From NCBI RefSeq assembly GCF_003385235.1, contig NZ_PQIA01000066.1:1-48214 (forward strand): a stretch of 48,214 bases of DNA, in the 5' to 3' direction. The translations under genes were made by a program, and so were the position numbers. Position 1 is the stretch's first letter. Every line of letters begins with the position of its first letter. The notes beneath the pieces are model-generated. The model saw only the letters and a list, made by a program, of their open reading frames with translations, searched no databases and was not told where the DNA came from. This DNA is from Amycolatopsis circi. Its GTDB lineage: Bacteria; Actinomycetota; Actinomycetes; Mycobacteriales; Pseudonocardiaceae. Positions 7,934 through 16,444 of the stretch are shown one piece after another.

Positions 7934-8434
7934 TCAGCGAATGGTTTTCGCCGCGGCGATGTATCGGCTCGACTCGGGCAGGAACGACAGCACGACACCG
8001 ACGACGCCGCACACCGCGCTGATGTAGCCGAGGATCGTGCCCTGCCCGAACAGCAGGGAGACGACCTGCAGTGCGGTCAGCACCGTCAGCACGATCCGGG
8101 CCCAGTTGCGGCCCGCGCGCAGTTTGAACGCGAACAGCAGATGCAGCAACGCGACCACGAGGGCGATCACCGCGCCGATCGCGATGCCGAACGTCGCCGC
8201 CTGGTCGATCTGCGCGTCGGTGAGACGGGTGCCGTTCTGCCCGTTCGCGCTGCGCATCGCGTCGACCAGCGAATCTCTGGAGAAGAACAGCAACACCCCG
8301 CCGACGACGCCGACCAGTGTCGCGGCGACGAATGCCCAGAAAGCACCGGTGATCGTTCCGGGCCGATCCGGGACTCCGGCGGACTCCGCGGGCCGGTCGG
8401 CGGACGAGGAAGGGTAAGCAGGCATATCAGTCAT
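7934..8434 (-). CDS. Four-helix integral membrane protein of unknown function
   Basis: This 166-aa protein has a polar proline/serine-rich N-terminus (about 28 residues) and four predicted membrane spans: AFWAFVAATLVGVVGGVLLFF, FGIAIGAVIALVVALLHLLF, IVLTVLTALQVVSLL and ISAVCGVVGVVLSFL. A soluble loop (RDSLVDAMRSANGQNG) lies between spans 1 and 2. The start is ATG at 8434, where the family-like PGTITGAFW arrangement follows. Such proteins are common in actinomycetes and have no known function. A partial paralogue lies in inverted orientation next to it (7487-7790). The 364 bases between this gene and the LacI gene hold the LacI promoter and nothing else that I can support. Confidence 0.75.
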   Translation of the reverse strand: MTDMPAYPSSSADRPAESAGVPDRPGTITGAFWAFVAATLVGVVGGVLLFFSRDSLVDAMRSANGQNGTRLTDAQIDQAATFGIAIGAVIALVVALLHLLFAFKLRAGRNWARIVLTVLTALQVVSLLFGQGTILGYISAVCGVVGVVLSFLPESSRYIAAAKTIR

Positions 8435-8729
8435 GCGACGAAGTTGGCACAGCGCGGGCGGCGGCGCACAACGGAACGCGAATTTTTGTCCGCAAATTAC
8501 GGGGTTGAACAAATTCTTCGTACTCGCGCACAATTCTGGTTTAGCCGCCAGGATCAACGGGTATCCATATTCGTTCGGACCAATGGGATAATGCCCGCTT
8601 TCGCCGGAGGGAATATCTCCGCGGACCTTACCCCGCGATGGCGCGGCACCTCGGGAGCGCCCGACGACAGCCGCACCCACCGCTGCTCCGCAAGCACCCG
8701 CACTCTGGGACCCGTCGGGCGATCGGGGC

Positions 8730-8757
8730 TTGACCTCCAGCCTGTTATCGCTAACAT
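8730..8757 (+). promoter_or_regulatory. lacI-type gene promoter with overlapping operator
   Basis: TTGACC (8730-8735) is followed after 16 bases by TAACAT (8752-8757), a fair -35/-10 pair. The near-palindrome TGTTATCGCTAACA (8743-8756) covers the spacer and -10. It matches the perfect palindrome upstream of araB at 12 of 14 bases or better, so autorepression is likely. Confidence 0.6.
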
Positions 8758-8798
8758 TGCCATGCTCAAGCCCGCGAGCCCAACGAGGAGGTGCGGGG

Positions 8799-9815
8799 AT
8801 GCCCGCCGACGGGTCTTCAGCCAAACGCCAGCCCGGGCTGGCCGAAGTGGCGGCGATGGCAGGCGTTTCGCACATGACGGTCTCCCGCGTCGTGAACGAC
8901 ACCGGGCCCGTCCGCGCGGAGACGCGGGCCCGGGTGCTGGCCGCGGTGGACCAGTTGGGGTATCGGCCCAACTCGGCGGCCAGGACGTTGGCGACCGGGA
9001 GGTCGAGCATTCTCGGCGTGGTGGCGCTGGAGTCCAATTTGTACGGTCCGGCGAGCACGCTGTACGGGATCGAGCACGCCGCGCGCGAGGAGGGGTACGG
9101 CGTCACGATCTCCAGTGTCAGCCGTCCGCGCCGGTCGTCGTTCGCGGAGGCGGTCGACAATCTGCGGCGGCAGGCGGTCGGCGGGATCGTGGTGATCGCG
9201 CCGCACGTCGCGGCCGGCGAAGCGTTGCGACAGGTGCCCGACGACATTCCGATGGTCGCGGTCGGCGGCGGCGAATCAGCTCCGGTGCCGGTGCTCTCGG
9301 TCGACCAGTACGACGGGGCCCGCCGGGTGACCGAGCACCTGCTGTCGCTCGGGCACGAGACGGTGTGGCACGTCGCCGGGCCGGAGGACTGGCTGGAATC
9401 GCTGGAGCGGGAACGCGGCTGGCGCGAAGCGCTCGAACGGCGCGGCGCGCGGGTGCCGCCCTCGCTGCGCGGGGACTGGAGCCCTCGTTCCGGCTACGAC
9501 GCGGGCCGCCGACTGGTCGCTGAAGGGCAGGCGGACGCGGTGTTCGTCGCGAACGACCAGATGGCGCTGGGGGTGCTGCGCGCGTTCGCCGAAGCGGGCA
9601 TCGCGGTGCCGGGCCAGGTGCGAGTGGCCGGTTTCGACGACGTTCCGGAGGCGGCCTACTTCAGCCCGCCGCTCACCACCGTCCGACAGGATTTCATCGA
9701 GGTCGGACGGCGGACGTTCCGGTTGCTCGTCGAGCGCATGGACGGCGGCGATCCCGGCGTCCGCCACCTCGTCGCACCCGATCTGATCGTCCGGGACAGC
9801 ACCGGGCCTCGGTAA
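8799..9815 (+). CDS. LacI family transcriptional regulator of the arabinose operon
   Basis: This 338-aa regulator has an N-terminal LacI helix-turn-helix (LAEVAAMAGVSHMTVSRV) and hinge (YRPNSAARTLATGRS). A periplasmic-binding-protein-like sensor domain follows (ILGVVALESNLYG, GGIVVIAPHV, VFVANDQMALGVLRA, VAGFDDVPEA). ATG at 8799 is chosen for its strong GAGGAGG site; the frame is open 23 codons further upstream. It stands directly before araB, and both its own promoter and the araB leader carry the same TGTTAGCGCTAACA-type palindrome. It is therefore inferred to repress the araBDA-transporter operon until a sugar, probably L-arabinose, binds. Confidence 0.92.
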   Translation: MPADGSSAKRQPGLAEVAAMAGVSHMTVSRVVNDTGPVRAETRARVLAAVDQLGYRPNSAARTLATGRSSILGVVALESNLYGPASTLYGIEHAAREEGYGVTISSVSRPRRSSFAEAVDNLRRQAVGGIVVIAPHVAAGEALRQVPDDIPMVAVGGGESAPVPVLSVDQYDGARRVTEHLLSLGHETVWHVAGPEDWLESLERERGWREALERRGARVPPSLRGDWSPRSGYDAGRRLVAEGQADAVFVANDQMALGVLRAFAEAGIAVPGQVRVAGFDDVPEAAYFSPPLTTVRQDFIEVGRRTFRLLVERMDGGDPGVRHLVAPDLIVRDSTGPR

Positions 9816-9857
9816 GCAGCACCCCCAAGGCCGCACCCAAGCACCGCACCATCGAAA

Positions 9858-9871
9858 TGTTAGCGCTAACA
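9858..9871. promoter_or_regulatory. LacI-type operator upstream of araB
   Basis: TGTTAGCGCTAACA is a perfect 14-bp palindrome with the central CG typical of LacI-family sites. It lies 53 bases before the araB start and has a near-identical partner at 8743-8756 in the regulator's own promoter. Confidence 0.75.
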
Positions 9872-9923
9872 GCGCCAGCGACACCCCGTCGCACGGCGCG
9901 GAACCCGGAAGGAAATCCCTCCA

Positions 9924-11594
9924 GTGCCAGCAGATTCCCTCGTCGTCGGCATCGACTTCGGCACGCTGTCCGGGCGCGCGGTGGTGGTCCGGGTGCGCGA
10001 CGGCGCCGAGTTGGGCACCGCCGTGACCAGCTACCGGCACGGGGTCGTCGACGACCGGCTTCCGGCCACGGCGGAAGAGTTGCCGCCGGGCTGGGCGCTG
10101 CAGGTTCCCTCGGACTACGTCGACGTGCTGCGCACCGCCGTGCCCGCCGCGCTGGCCGAAGCGGGCGTCGACCCGCAGGACGTGATCGGGATCGGCACGG
10201 ATTTCACCGCCTGCACGATGGTCCCGACCACCGACGACGGCACTCCGCTGTCCGAACTGCCCGAGTTCACCGGCAACCCGCACGCGTACGTGAAGCTCTG
10301 GCGGCACCACGCCGCGCAACCGCAGGCCGATCGCATCAACGCCGTCGCCCGCGAGCGTGCCGAGTCGTGGCTGCCGCGGTACGGGGGCCTGATCTCGTCC
10401 GAATGGGAGTTCGCCAAGGCACTGCAGATGTTCGAGGAAGCCCCCGAGGTCTACCGGGCCATGCGGCATTGGGTCGAGGCGGCGGACTGGATCGTCTGGC
10501 AGCTGACCGGGACCTACGTCCGCAATGCCTGCACAGCCGGGTACAAGGGGATCTACCAGGACAGCCGCTACCCGGACCGCGGTTTCCTCAAGAGCCTCAA
10601 CCCCGGGTTCGAGTCCTTTGTGGACGACAAACTCGACCATCCGATCGGACAGCTGGGCTCGCTCGCCGGGAAGCTCAGCGCGGAGGCCGCGGCCTGGACC
10701 GGGCTGCCCGCCGGGATCGCGGTCGCGGTCGGCAACGTCGACGCACACGTCACCGCTCCGGCCGCGCAGGCGGTCGAGCCGGGCCAGATGGTCGCGATCA
10801 TGGGCACCTCGACCTGCCACGTGATGAACGGCGCCGACCTTCGCGAAGTCCCGGGCATGTGCGGAGTCGACGACGGCGGCATCGTCCCCGGGCTCTGGGG
10901 CTATGAAGCGGGCCAGAGCGGGGTGGGCGACATCTTCGGCTGGTTCGTCGACCACTGCGTCCCGGCGTCCTATTCGGACGCTGCGCGAACGGAAGGGCTC
11001 CACGAATTCCTGACCCGGCTCGCCGCTCAACAGGAGGTCGGCGAGCACGGCCTCGTCGCGCTCGACTGGCACAGCGGCAACCGGTCGGTGCTGGTCGACC
11101 ACGAGCTGTCCGGCGTGCTCGTCGGCCAGACCTTGCGCACCCGGCCCGAGCACGTCTACCGGGCGCTGCTGGAGGCCACCGCGTTCGGCACCCGGAAGAT
11201 CATCGAGACGTTCGAGGCCGCCGGAGTTCCGGTCACCGAGCTGATGATCGCGGGCGGGCTGACGAAGAATTCGTTGCTGATGCAGATCTACGCCGACGTC
11301 ACCGGCCTCCCGCTCTCGGTGATCGGCTCGGCGCAAGGACCCGCGCTCGGCTCGGCAATCCACGCCGCGGTCGCCGCCGGCGCCTACCCCGACGTACGCG
11401 TTGCCGCGGCGGCGATGGGTTCGGTGCAGCGGATGGCGTACCAGCCGGTGCTGGCGAACGTGGCCGCTTACGAAGAGCTGTACGCGGAATACACCGCACT
11501 GCACGACTACTTCGGCCGCGGCGGCAACGACGTCATGCACCGTCTCGCCACGCGTCGCCGTGAACTCGCCACTGTCGCGAAAGGACAGAACTGA
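9924..11594 (+). CDS. araB: Ribulokinase
   Basis: This FGGY-family sugar kinase (556 aa) phosphorylates L-ribulose to L-ribulose-5-phosphate, the second step of L-arabinose use. The N-terminal phosphate loop VVGIDFGTLSGRAVVV is characteristic of ribulokinases (GTLSGR). Mid-protein features are GTDFTACTMVP and AVAVGNVDAHVTAP. The C-terminal FGGY half has MGTSTCHVM and IAGGLTKNSLLMQIYADV. The length is as expected. GTG at 9924 lies about 10 bases after AGGAAAT. Its stop overlaps the araD start (ATGA), indicating coupled translation. Confidence 0.95.
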   Translation: MPADSLVVGIDFGTLSGRAVVVRVRDGAELGTAVTSYRHGVVDDRLPATAEELPPGWALQVPSDYVDVLRTAVPAALAEAGVDPQDVIGIGTDFTACTMVPTTDDGTPLSELPEFTGNPHAYVKLWRHHAAQPQADRINAVARERAESWLPRYGGLISSEWEFAKALQMFEEAPEVYRAMRHWVEAADWIVWQLTGTYVRNACTAGYKGIYQDSRYPDRGFLKSLNPGFESFVDDKLDHPIGQLGSLAGKLSAEAAAWTGLPAGIAVAVGNVDAHVTAPAAQAVEPGQMVAIMGTSTCHVMNGADLREVPGMCGVDDGGIVPGLWGYEAGQSGVGDIFGWFVDHCVPASYSDAARTEGLHEFLTRLAAQQEVGEHGLVALDWHSGNRSVLVDHELSGVLVGQTLRTRPEHVYRALLEATAFGTRKIIETFEAAGVPVTELMIAGGLTKNSLLMQIYADVTGLPLSVIGSAQGPALGSAIHAAVAAGAYPDVRVAAAAMGSVQRMAYQPVLANVAAYEELYAEYTALHDYFGRGGNDVMHRLATRRRELATVAKGQN

Positions 11595-12271
11595 TGACCC
11601 TGACCACCGAGGCGCGCGGAACCATCGCCGAACTCAGGGAATCCGTCGCGCAGCTGCACAACGAACTCACCCGCAACGAACTGGTCGTCTGGACCGCAGG
11701 CAACATCTCGGCACGCGTCCCCGGCGAAGACCTCATGGTGATCAAGCCGTCCGGCGTCTCCTACGACGACCTGACCGCCGACACCATGGTCGTCACCGAT
11801 CTGCACGGCAACCTCGTGCACGGCGAACTCGCGCCCTCGTCCGACACCGCCGCGCACGCCTACGTTTACCGGCACCTGCCGGAGATCGGCGGCGTCGTGC
11901 ACACGCATTCGACCTACGCCACCGCGTGGGCCGCGCGCGGCGAGGCGATTCCGTGCGTGCTCACGATGATCGCCGACGAGTTCGGCGGCGAGATCCCGGT
12001 CGGTCCGTTCGCCTTGATCGGCGACGACTCGATCGGCCGCGGCATCGTGGAAACTCTCAGTGCGACCCGCTCCCCCGCCGTCCTGATGCGCAACCACGGG
12101 CCGTTCACCGTCGGCGCCACCGCCCGCGACGCGGTCAAGGCCGCGGTGATGGTCGAGGACGTGGCCCGCACTGTCCACATCGCACACCAGCTCGGCACTC
12201 CCGCGCCGCTGTCCGGAACCGACGTCGACCGGCTGCACGCGCGCTACCAGAACGTCTACGGGCAGCGTTGA
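11594..12271 (+). CDS. araD: L-ribulose-5-phosphate 4-epimerase
   Basis: This 225-aa class II aldolase-fold enzyme converts L-ribulose-5-phosphate to D-xylulose-5-phosphate, feeding the pentose phosphate pathway. Visible features are WTAGNISARVPGEDLMVIKPSG near the N-terminus, the metal-binding HTHSTYATAWAARG, and the late His in RNHGPFTVG. It starts at the ATG overlapping the araB stop. araA follows 26 bases later, giving the order araB-araD-araA. Confidence 0.92.
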   Translation: MTLTTEARGTIAELRESVAQLHNELTRNELVVWTAGNISARVPGEDLMVIKPSGVSYDDLTADTMVVTDLHGNLVHGELAPSSDTAAHAYVYRHLPEIGGVVHTHSTYATAWAARGEAIPCVLTMIADEFGGEIPVGPFALIGDDSIGRGIVETLSATRSPAVLMRNHGPFTVGATARDAVKAAVMVEDVARTVHIAHQLGTPAPLSGTDVDRLHARYQNVYGQR

Positions 12272-12297
12272 AACCCGTGTCCCAGCAAGGAGAAAAG

Positions 12298-13803
12298 ATG
12301 ATTTCCGCGACCAAGCCGCAGGTGTGGTTCCTCACCGGCAGCCAGGCGCTCTACGGCGAGGACACCCTCGAACAGGTCGCCGGGCAGTCGCTGCGGATCC
12401 GGCAGCTGCTGGCCGCTTCCGGCGACCTGCCGTGCGAACTGGTCGGGAAACCGGTGCTGACCGAATCCGCCGGGATCAAGCAGGTGCTGCAGGAGGCCAA
12501 CGCCGACTTAGCCTGCGTCGGCGTGCTGGCGTGGATGCACACGTTCAGCCCGGCGAAGATGTGGATCAGCGGCCTGGACGCCCTGCGCAAACCGTTGCTG
12601 CACTTGCACACTCAGCTCGACGCGACGCTGCCGTGGGCCAGTCTCGACATGGACTACATGAACCTCAACCAGGCCGCGCACGGCGACCGGGAGTTCGGCT
12701 TCGTCCAGACCCGGCTCGGGATTCCGCGCAAGACCGTCGCCGGGCACGCGGCCGACCCGGCAGTGGTCGCCCGGATCGACGCGTGGGCGCGCGCGGCGAT
12801 CGGCGCGGCACATCTGCGGACACTGAAACTGGCCCGGTTCGGCGACAACATGCGCGACGTCGCGGTCACCGAAGGCGACAAGGTCGAGGCTGAACTGCGG
12901 TTCGGCGTCTCGGTCAACACCTACGGGGTCACCGAACTCGCCGAGCGGGTCGACGCGTCGTCCGACGTGGACGTCGACGGCCTGGTCGCGCAGTACGCGG
13001 ACGAGTACGCGCTCGCCCCGGAACTGGCGCGCGACGGCGAACGGCACGAATCGCTGCGGTATGCCGCGCGGATCGAACTCGGCTTGCGGTCTTTCCTCGC
13101 CGACGGCGGATTCGGCGCGTTCACCACGAACTTCGAGGATCTCGGCGGACTTCGCCAGCTTCCGGGACTGGCGGTGCAGCGGCTGATGGCCGACGGCTAC
13201 GGCTTCGGCGGCGAGGGCGACTGGAAGACGTCCGCGCTGCTGGCCGCGGTGAAAGCGATGGGCCGCGACTCGGACCGCGGAACGTCCTTTATGGAGGATT
13301 ACACTTACCATTTTGGCCCGGGCGAACCGAAAATCCTCGGCGCGCACATGCTCGAGGTCTGCCCCAGCATCGCCGCGGCCACGCCGTCGTGCGAGATCCA
13401 CCCGCTCGGCATCGGCGGCCGCGAGGATCCGGTGCGGCTGGTCTTCGACGCCGCGCCCGGCCGGGGCGCCGTGGTGGGCCTAGTCGACCTCGGCGACCGG
13501 TTCCGGTTGGTGGCCAACGAGATCGAGGTCGTCCGGCCCGACGAGCCGCTGCCCAACCTGCCAGTGGCCCGCGCCGTGTGGAAGCCCGCGCCGTCGCTCA
13601 CTGCCTCCGCGGAATCGTGGATCACCGCGGGCGGACCGCACCACACCGTGCTCACCCAGGCGGTCGGCACTGAGACCGTGCGGGATTTCGCCCGCATGCT
13701 CGACGTCGAACTGCTCCTCATCGACGAGAACACCACCACGGCGGACTTCGCCGACCGCATCCGCTGGAACCAGGCCTACCACCGGCTCGCCCAGGGTTTC
13801 TGA
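12298..13803 (+). CDS. araA: L-arabinose isomerase
   Basis: This 501-aa enzyme interconverts L-arabinose and L-ribulose. Family signatures run throughout: the start QVWFLTGSQALYGEDTLEQV, the active-site MHTFSPAKMWI, RFGDNMRDVAVTEGDK, MEDYTYHFGPGEPKILGAHM, and the C-terminal WNQAYHRLAQGF. ATG at 12298 follows AAGGAGAAA. It is the third gene of the arabinose operon, with the sugar-binding lipoprotein 17 bases downstream, so uptake and catabolism are probably cotranscribed. Confidence 0.96.
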   Translation: MISATKPQVWFLTGSQALYGEDTLEQVAGQSLRIRQLLAASGDLPCELVGKPVLTESAGIKQVLQEANADLACVGVLAWMHTFSPAKMWISGLDALRKPLLHLHTQLDATLPWASLDMDYMNLNQAAHGDREFGFVQTRLGIPRKTVAGHAADPAVVARIDAWARAAIGAAHLRTLKLARFGDNMRDVAVTEGDKVEAELRFGVSVNTYGVTELAERVDASSDVDVDGLVAQYADEYALAPELARDGERHESLRYAARIELGLRSFLADGGFGAFTTNFEDLGGLRQLPGLAVQRLMADGYGFGGEGDWKTSALLAAVKAMGRDSDRGTSFMEDYTYHFGPGEPKILGAHMLEVCPSIAAATPSCEIHPLGIGGREDPVRLVFDAAPGRGAVVGLVDLGDRFRLVANEIEVVRPDEPLPNLPVARAVWKPAPSLTASAESWITAGGPHHTVLTQAVGTETVRDFARMLDVELLLIDENTTTADFADRIRWNQAYHRLAQGF

Positions 13804-13820
13804 AAGAAGGAGAACGAACA

Positions 13821-14927
13821 ATGAGGTTCACTCGAGGAATCCGCACCGTCGCCGCGGCGGCCGGGGCCGCCGTGCTCGCGTTCGGCGTCGCCGCCTGCGG
13901 GTCCAGCGCGAAAACCGTCGACCAGCAGGCAGGCGGGTCCGCGGGCGCGCTGGTCGGCGTGACGATGCCGACCAAATCGTCCGAACGCTGGATCCACGAC
14001 GGCGACAACATCAAGGCCGCGCTGGAAAAGCTCGGCTACCAGGTCGACCTGCAGTACGCCGAGAACGACATCCCCACCCAGGTCAACCAGATCGAGAACC
14101 AGCTGACCAAGGGCGCGAAGCTGCTGGTCGTCGCCTCGATCGACGGCACCGCGCTCACCACCCAGCTGCAGGAGGCCGCCGACCGCAAGGTCCCGGTGAT
14201 CGCCTACGACCGGCTCATCCGCAATTCGCCCGCCGTCGACTACTACGCCACCTTCGACAATTTCAAGGTCGGGGTCGAACAGGCGAACTCGCTGGTCAAG
14301 GGCCTCGGCGACGGGCCCGGGCCGTTCAACATCGAATTGTTCGGCGGTTCGCCCGACGACAACAACGCGACGTTCTTCTTCAACGGCGCCATGTCCGTGC
14401 TCAAACCGCTGATCGACAGCAAGAAACTGGTCGTAAAGAGCGGCCAGACCGCCTTCGCCACCACCGCGATCCTGCGCTGGGACCCGGCCACCGCGCAGCG
14501 GCGCATGGAAGACCTGCTCACCAAGACCTACGGCGGCGGTGCGAAGGTCCAAGGCGTGCTCTCGCCTTATGACGGCCTGTCGATCGGCATCCTGTCCGCG
14601 CTCAAGAGCAACGGCTACGGCTCGGCCGGACAGCCCTACCCGGTGGTCACCGGACAGGACGCCGAAGTCGCCTCGGTCAAGTCGATCATCGCGGGCGAGC
14701 AGTACTCCACCGTCTTCAAGGACACCCGCAAACTCGCCGACGTCACGGTGAAAATGGCCGACTCCGTCCTCAAAGGACAGAAGCCCGCGGTCAACAACAC
14801 CACCGACTACGACAACGGCAAGAAGGTCGTCCCGGCCCAGCTGCTGCAGCCGGTCGTGGTCGACAAGTCCAATTACCAGAAGGAACTGCTCGACTCCGGT
14901 TACTACACGGCGGGCCAGCTGAAATGA
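13821..14927 (+). CDS. chvE: ChvE-type monosaccharide-binding lipoprotein of an ABC transporter
   Basis: This is a 368-aa secreted, lipid-anchored sugar receptor. It has a charged start, a hydrophobic stretch and the lipobox FGVAAC with Cys at about residue 25. The mature part has the ChvE/multiple-monosaccharide-binding pattern: GVTMPTKSSERWIHDGDNIK, VVASIDGTALTTQL, VPVIAYDRLI, FNIELFGGSPDDNNA, DGLSIGILSAL and VVTGQDAEVASVKSI. It lies between araA and the transporter ATPase, whose ATG overlaps this stop (ATGA). L-arabinose, perhaps with other sugars, is the expected ligand. The symbol is by family resemblance. Confidence 0.9.
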   Translation: MRFTRGIRTVAAAAGAAVLAFGVAACGSSAKTVDQQAGGSAGALVGVTMPTKSSERWIHDGDNIKAALEKLGYQVDLQYAENDIPTQVNQIENQLTKGAKLLVVASIDGTALTTQLQEAADRKVPVIAYDRLIRNSPAVDYYATFDNFKVGVEQANSLVKGLGDGPGPFNIELFGGSPDDNNATFFFNGAMSVLKPLIDSKKLVVKSGQTAFATTAILRWDPATAQRRMEDLLTKTYGGGAKVQGVLSPYDGLSIGILSALKSNGYGSAGQPYPVVTGQDAEVASVKSIIAGEQYSTVFKDTRKLADVTVKMADSVLKGQKPAVNNTTDYDNGKKVVPAQLLQPVVVDKSNYQKELLDSGYYTAGQLK

Positions 14928-16444
14928 CCGAACTGCTCGGCATGCGCGGGATCACCAAGACCTTCCCCGGCGTCACCGCGCTGTCCGACGTCACGCTCTC
15001 GGTGCGGCGCGGGGAAATCCACGCCGTCTGCGGCGAGAACGGCGCCGGGAAATCCACGCTGATGAAGATCCTGTCCGGCGTTTACCCGCACGGCAGCTAC
15101 GACGGCGAGATCACCTTCGACGGCGAGGACTGCGCGTTCGGGTCCATCCGGGACAGCGAACGCCGCGGCATCGTGATCATCCACCAGGAACTCGCGCTGT
15201 GCCCGCAGCTTTCGGTCGCCGAGAACATCTTCCTCGGCAACGAGCGGGCCAAGCGCGGCTGGCTCGACTGGAACCGGACGAACCACGAGGCCGCCGACCT
15301 GCTGCGCCGCGTAGGGCTGCGGGAGAACCCGGTCACGCCGGTGCGCGACCTCGGCGTCGGCAAGCAGCAGCTGGTCGAGATCGCCAAAGCCCTGTCCAAG
15401 CGCGTCAAACTGCTCATCCTCGACGAGCCGACCGCCGCACTCAACGACGACGACTCGGCGCATCTGCTCTCGTTGCTGCGCGAACTGCGCGACGACGGCG
15501 TCACCTGCGTGATCATCTCGCACAAGCTCGGCGAGGTCACCGCGATCGCCGACACCGTCACGATCCTGCGCGACGGCAAGACGATCGAAACGCTCGACGC
15601 CGCCGAGCTGAGCGAGGAACGCATCATCACCGGCATGGTCGGTCGCGACCTCGAACACCGTTTCCCGCCAAGGGAACCGGACATCGGCGACGAGGTGCTC
15701 CGGATCGAGGACTGGACCGTGCACAGCCCGAGCCAGCCCGGCCGGGTCGTGGTGGACGAGGCGAACCTGACGCTGCGCCGCGGCGAGATCGTCGGCCTGG
15801 CCGGATTGATGGGCGCGGGCCGCACCGAACTCGCCATGAGCGTCTTCGGCCGCTCCTACGGCACGAACATCTCGGGACGGCTGGTCAAGGACGGCAAGGA
15901 GATCACCCTCCGGTCCGTCCGCGACGCCATCCGCAACGGCATCGCCTACGCGACCGAAGACCGGAAACTGTACGGGCTCAACCTGATCGACGACATCCAG
16001 CGCAACACCACCGCGGCCGGACTGCGCACCGTGGCCCGCCGCGGCTGGATCGACGAGCACGCCGAACACGACGTCGCCGCGCGCTTCCACCGAGACCTGC
16101 GGATCAAGGCGCCGTCGGTGCGCAGCGTCACCGGCAAGCTGTCCGGCGGGAACCAGCAGAAAGTCGTGCTGGCCAAGTGGATTTTCACCGACCCGGACGT
16201 GCTCATCCTCGACGAGCCCACCCGCGGCATCGACGTCGGCGCGAAATACGAGATCTACACGATCGTCAACGAGATGGCCGCACAAGGGAAAGCGGTCCTC
16301 GTGATCTCCTCCGAACTCCCCGAACTGCTCGGCCTCTGCGACCGCATCTACACGCTTTCCGCCGGCCGGATCACCGGCGAGGTCGCCCGCGCCGAGGCCA
16401 CCCAGGAACTGCTCATGCGACACATGACGAAGGAACGGCCATGA
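14924..16444 (+). CDS. gguA: Sugar ABC transporter ATP-binding protein (two ATPase domains)
   Basis: This 506-aa protein carries two fused nucleotide-binding domains, as in the MmsA/GguA/XylG group. Domain 1 has Walker A GENGAGKS, a signature-like LGVGKQQLVEIAKALS and Walker B LLILDEPTAAL. Domain 2 has the degenerate Walker A GLMGAGRTEL, a full signature LSGGNQQKVVLAKW and Walker B VLILDEPTRGID. It energises import of the sugar delivered by the adjacent lipoprotein. ATGA overlaps join it to both the upstream receptor gene and the downstream permease gene. Confidence 0.93.
   Translation: MTELLGMRGITKTFPGVTALSDVTLSVRRGEIHAVCGENGAGKSTLMKILSGVYPHGSYDGEITFDGEDCAFGSIRDSERRGIVIIHQELALCPQLSVAENIFLGNERAKRGWLDWNRTNHEAADLLRRVGLRENPVTPVRDLGVGKQQLVEIAKALSKRVKLLILDEPTAALNDDDSAHLLSLLRELRDDGVTCVIISHKLGEVTAIADTVTILRDGKTIETLDAAELSEERIITGMVGRDLEHRFPPREPDIGDEVLRIEDWTVHSPSQPGRVVVDEANLTLRRGEIVGLAGLMGAGRTELAMSVFGRSYGTNISGRLVKDGKEITLRSVRDAIRNGIAYATEDRKLYGLNLIDDIQRNTTAAGLRTVARRGWIDEHAEHDVAARFHRDLRIKAPSVRSVTGKLSGGNQQKVVLAKWIFTDPDVLILDEPTRGIDVGAKYEIYTIVNEMAAQGKAVLVISSELPELLGLCDRIYTLSAGRITGEVARAEATQELLMRHMTKERP

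Noticed and set aside
9276..11540. 754-codon minus-strand open frame opposite araB
   Set aside because: Shadow frame caused by third-position GC bias; araB on the plus strand has full family signatures over the same DNA.
14903..16423. 506-codon minus-strand open frame opposite the sugar ABC ATPase
   Set aside because: Exact antisense shadow of a gene with Walker and signature motifs; the translation is His/Val/Asp-rich with no domain.
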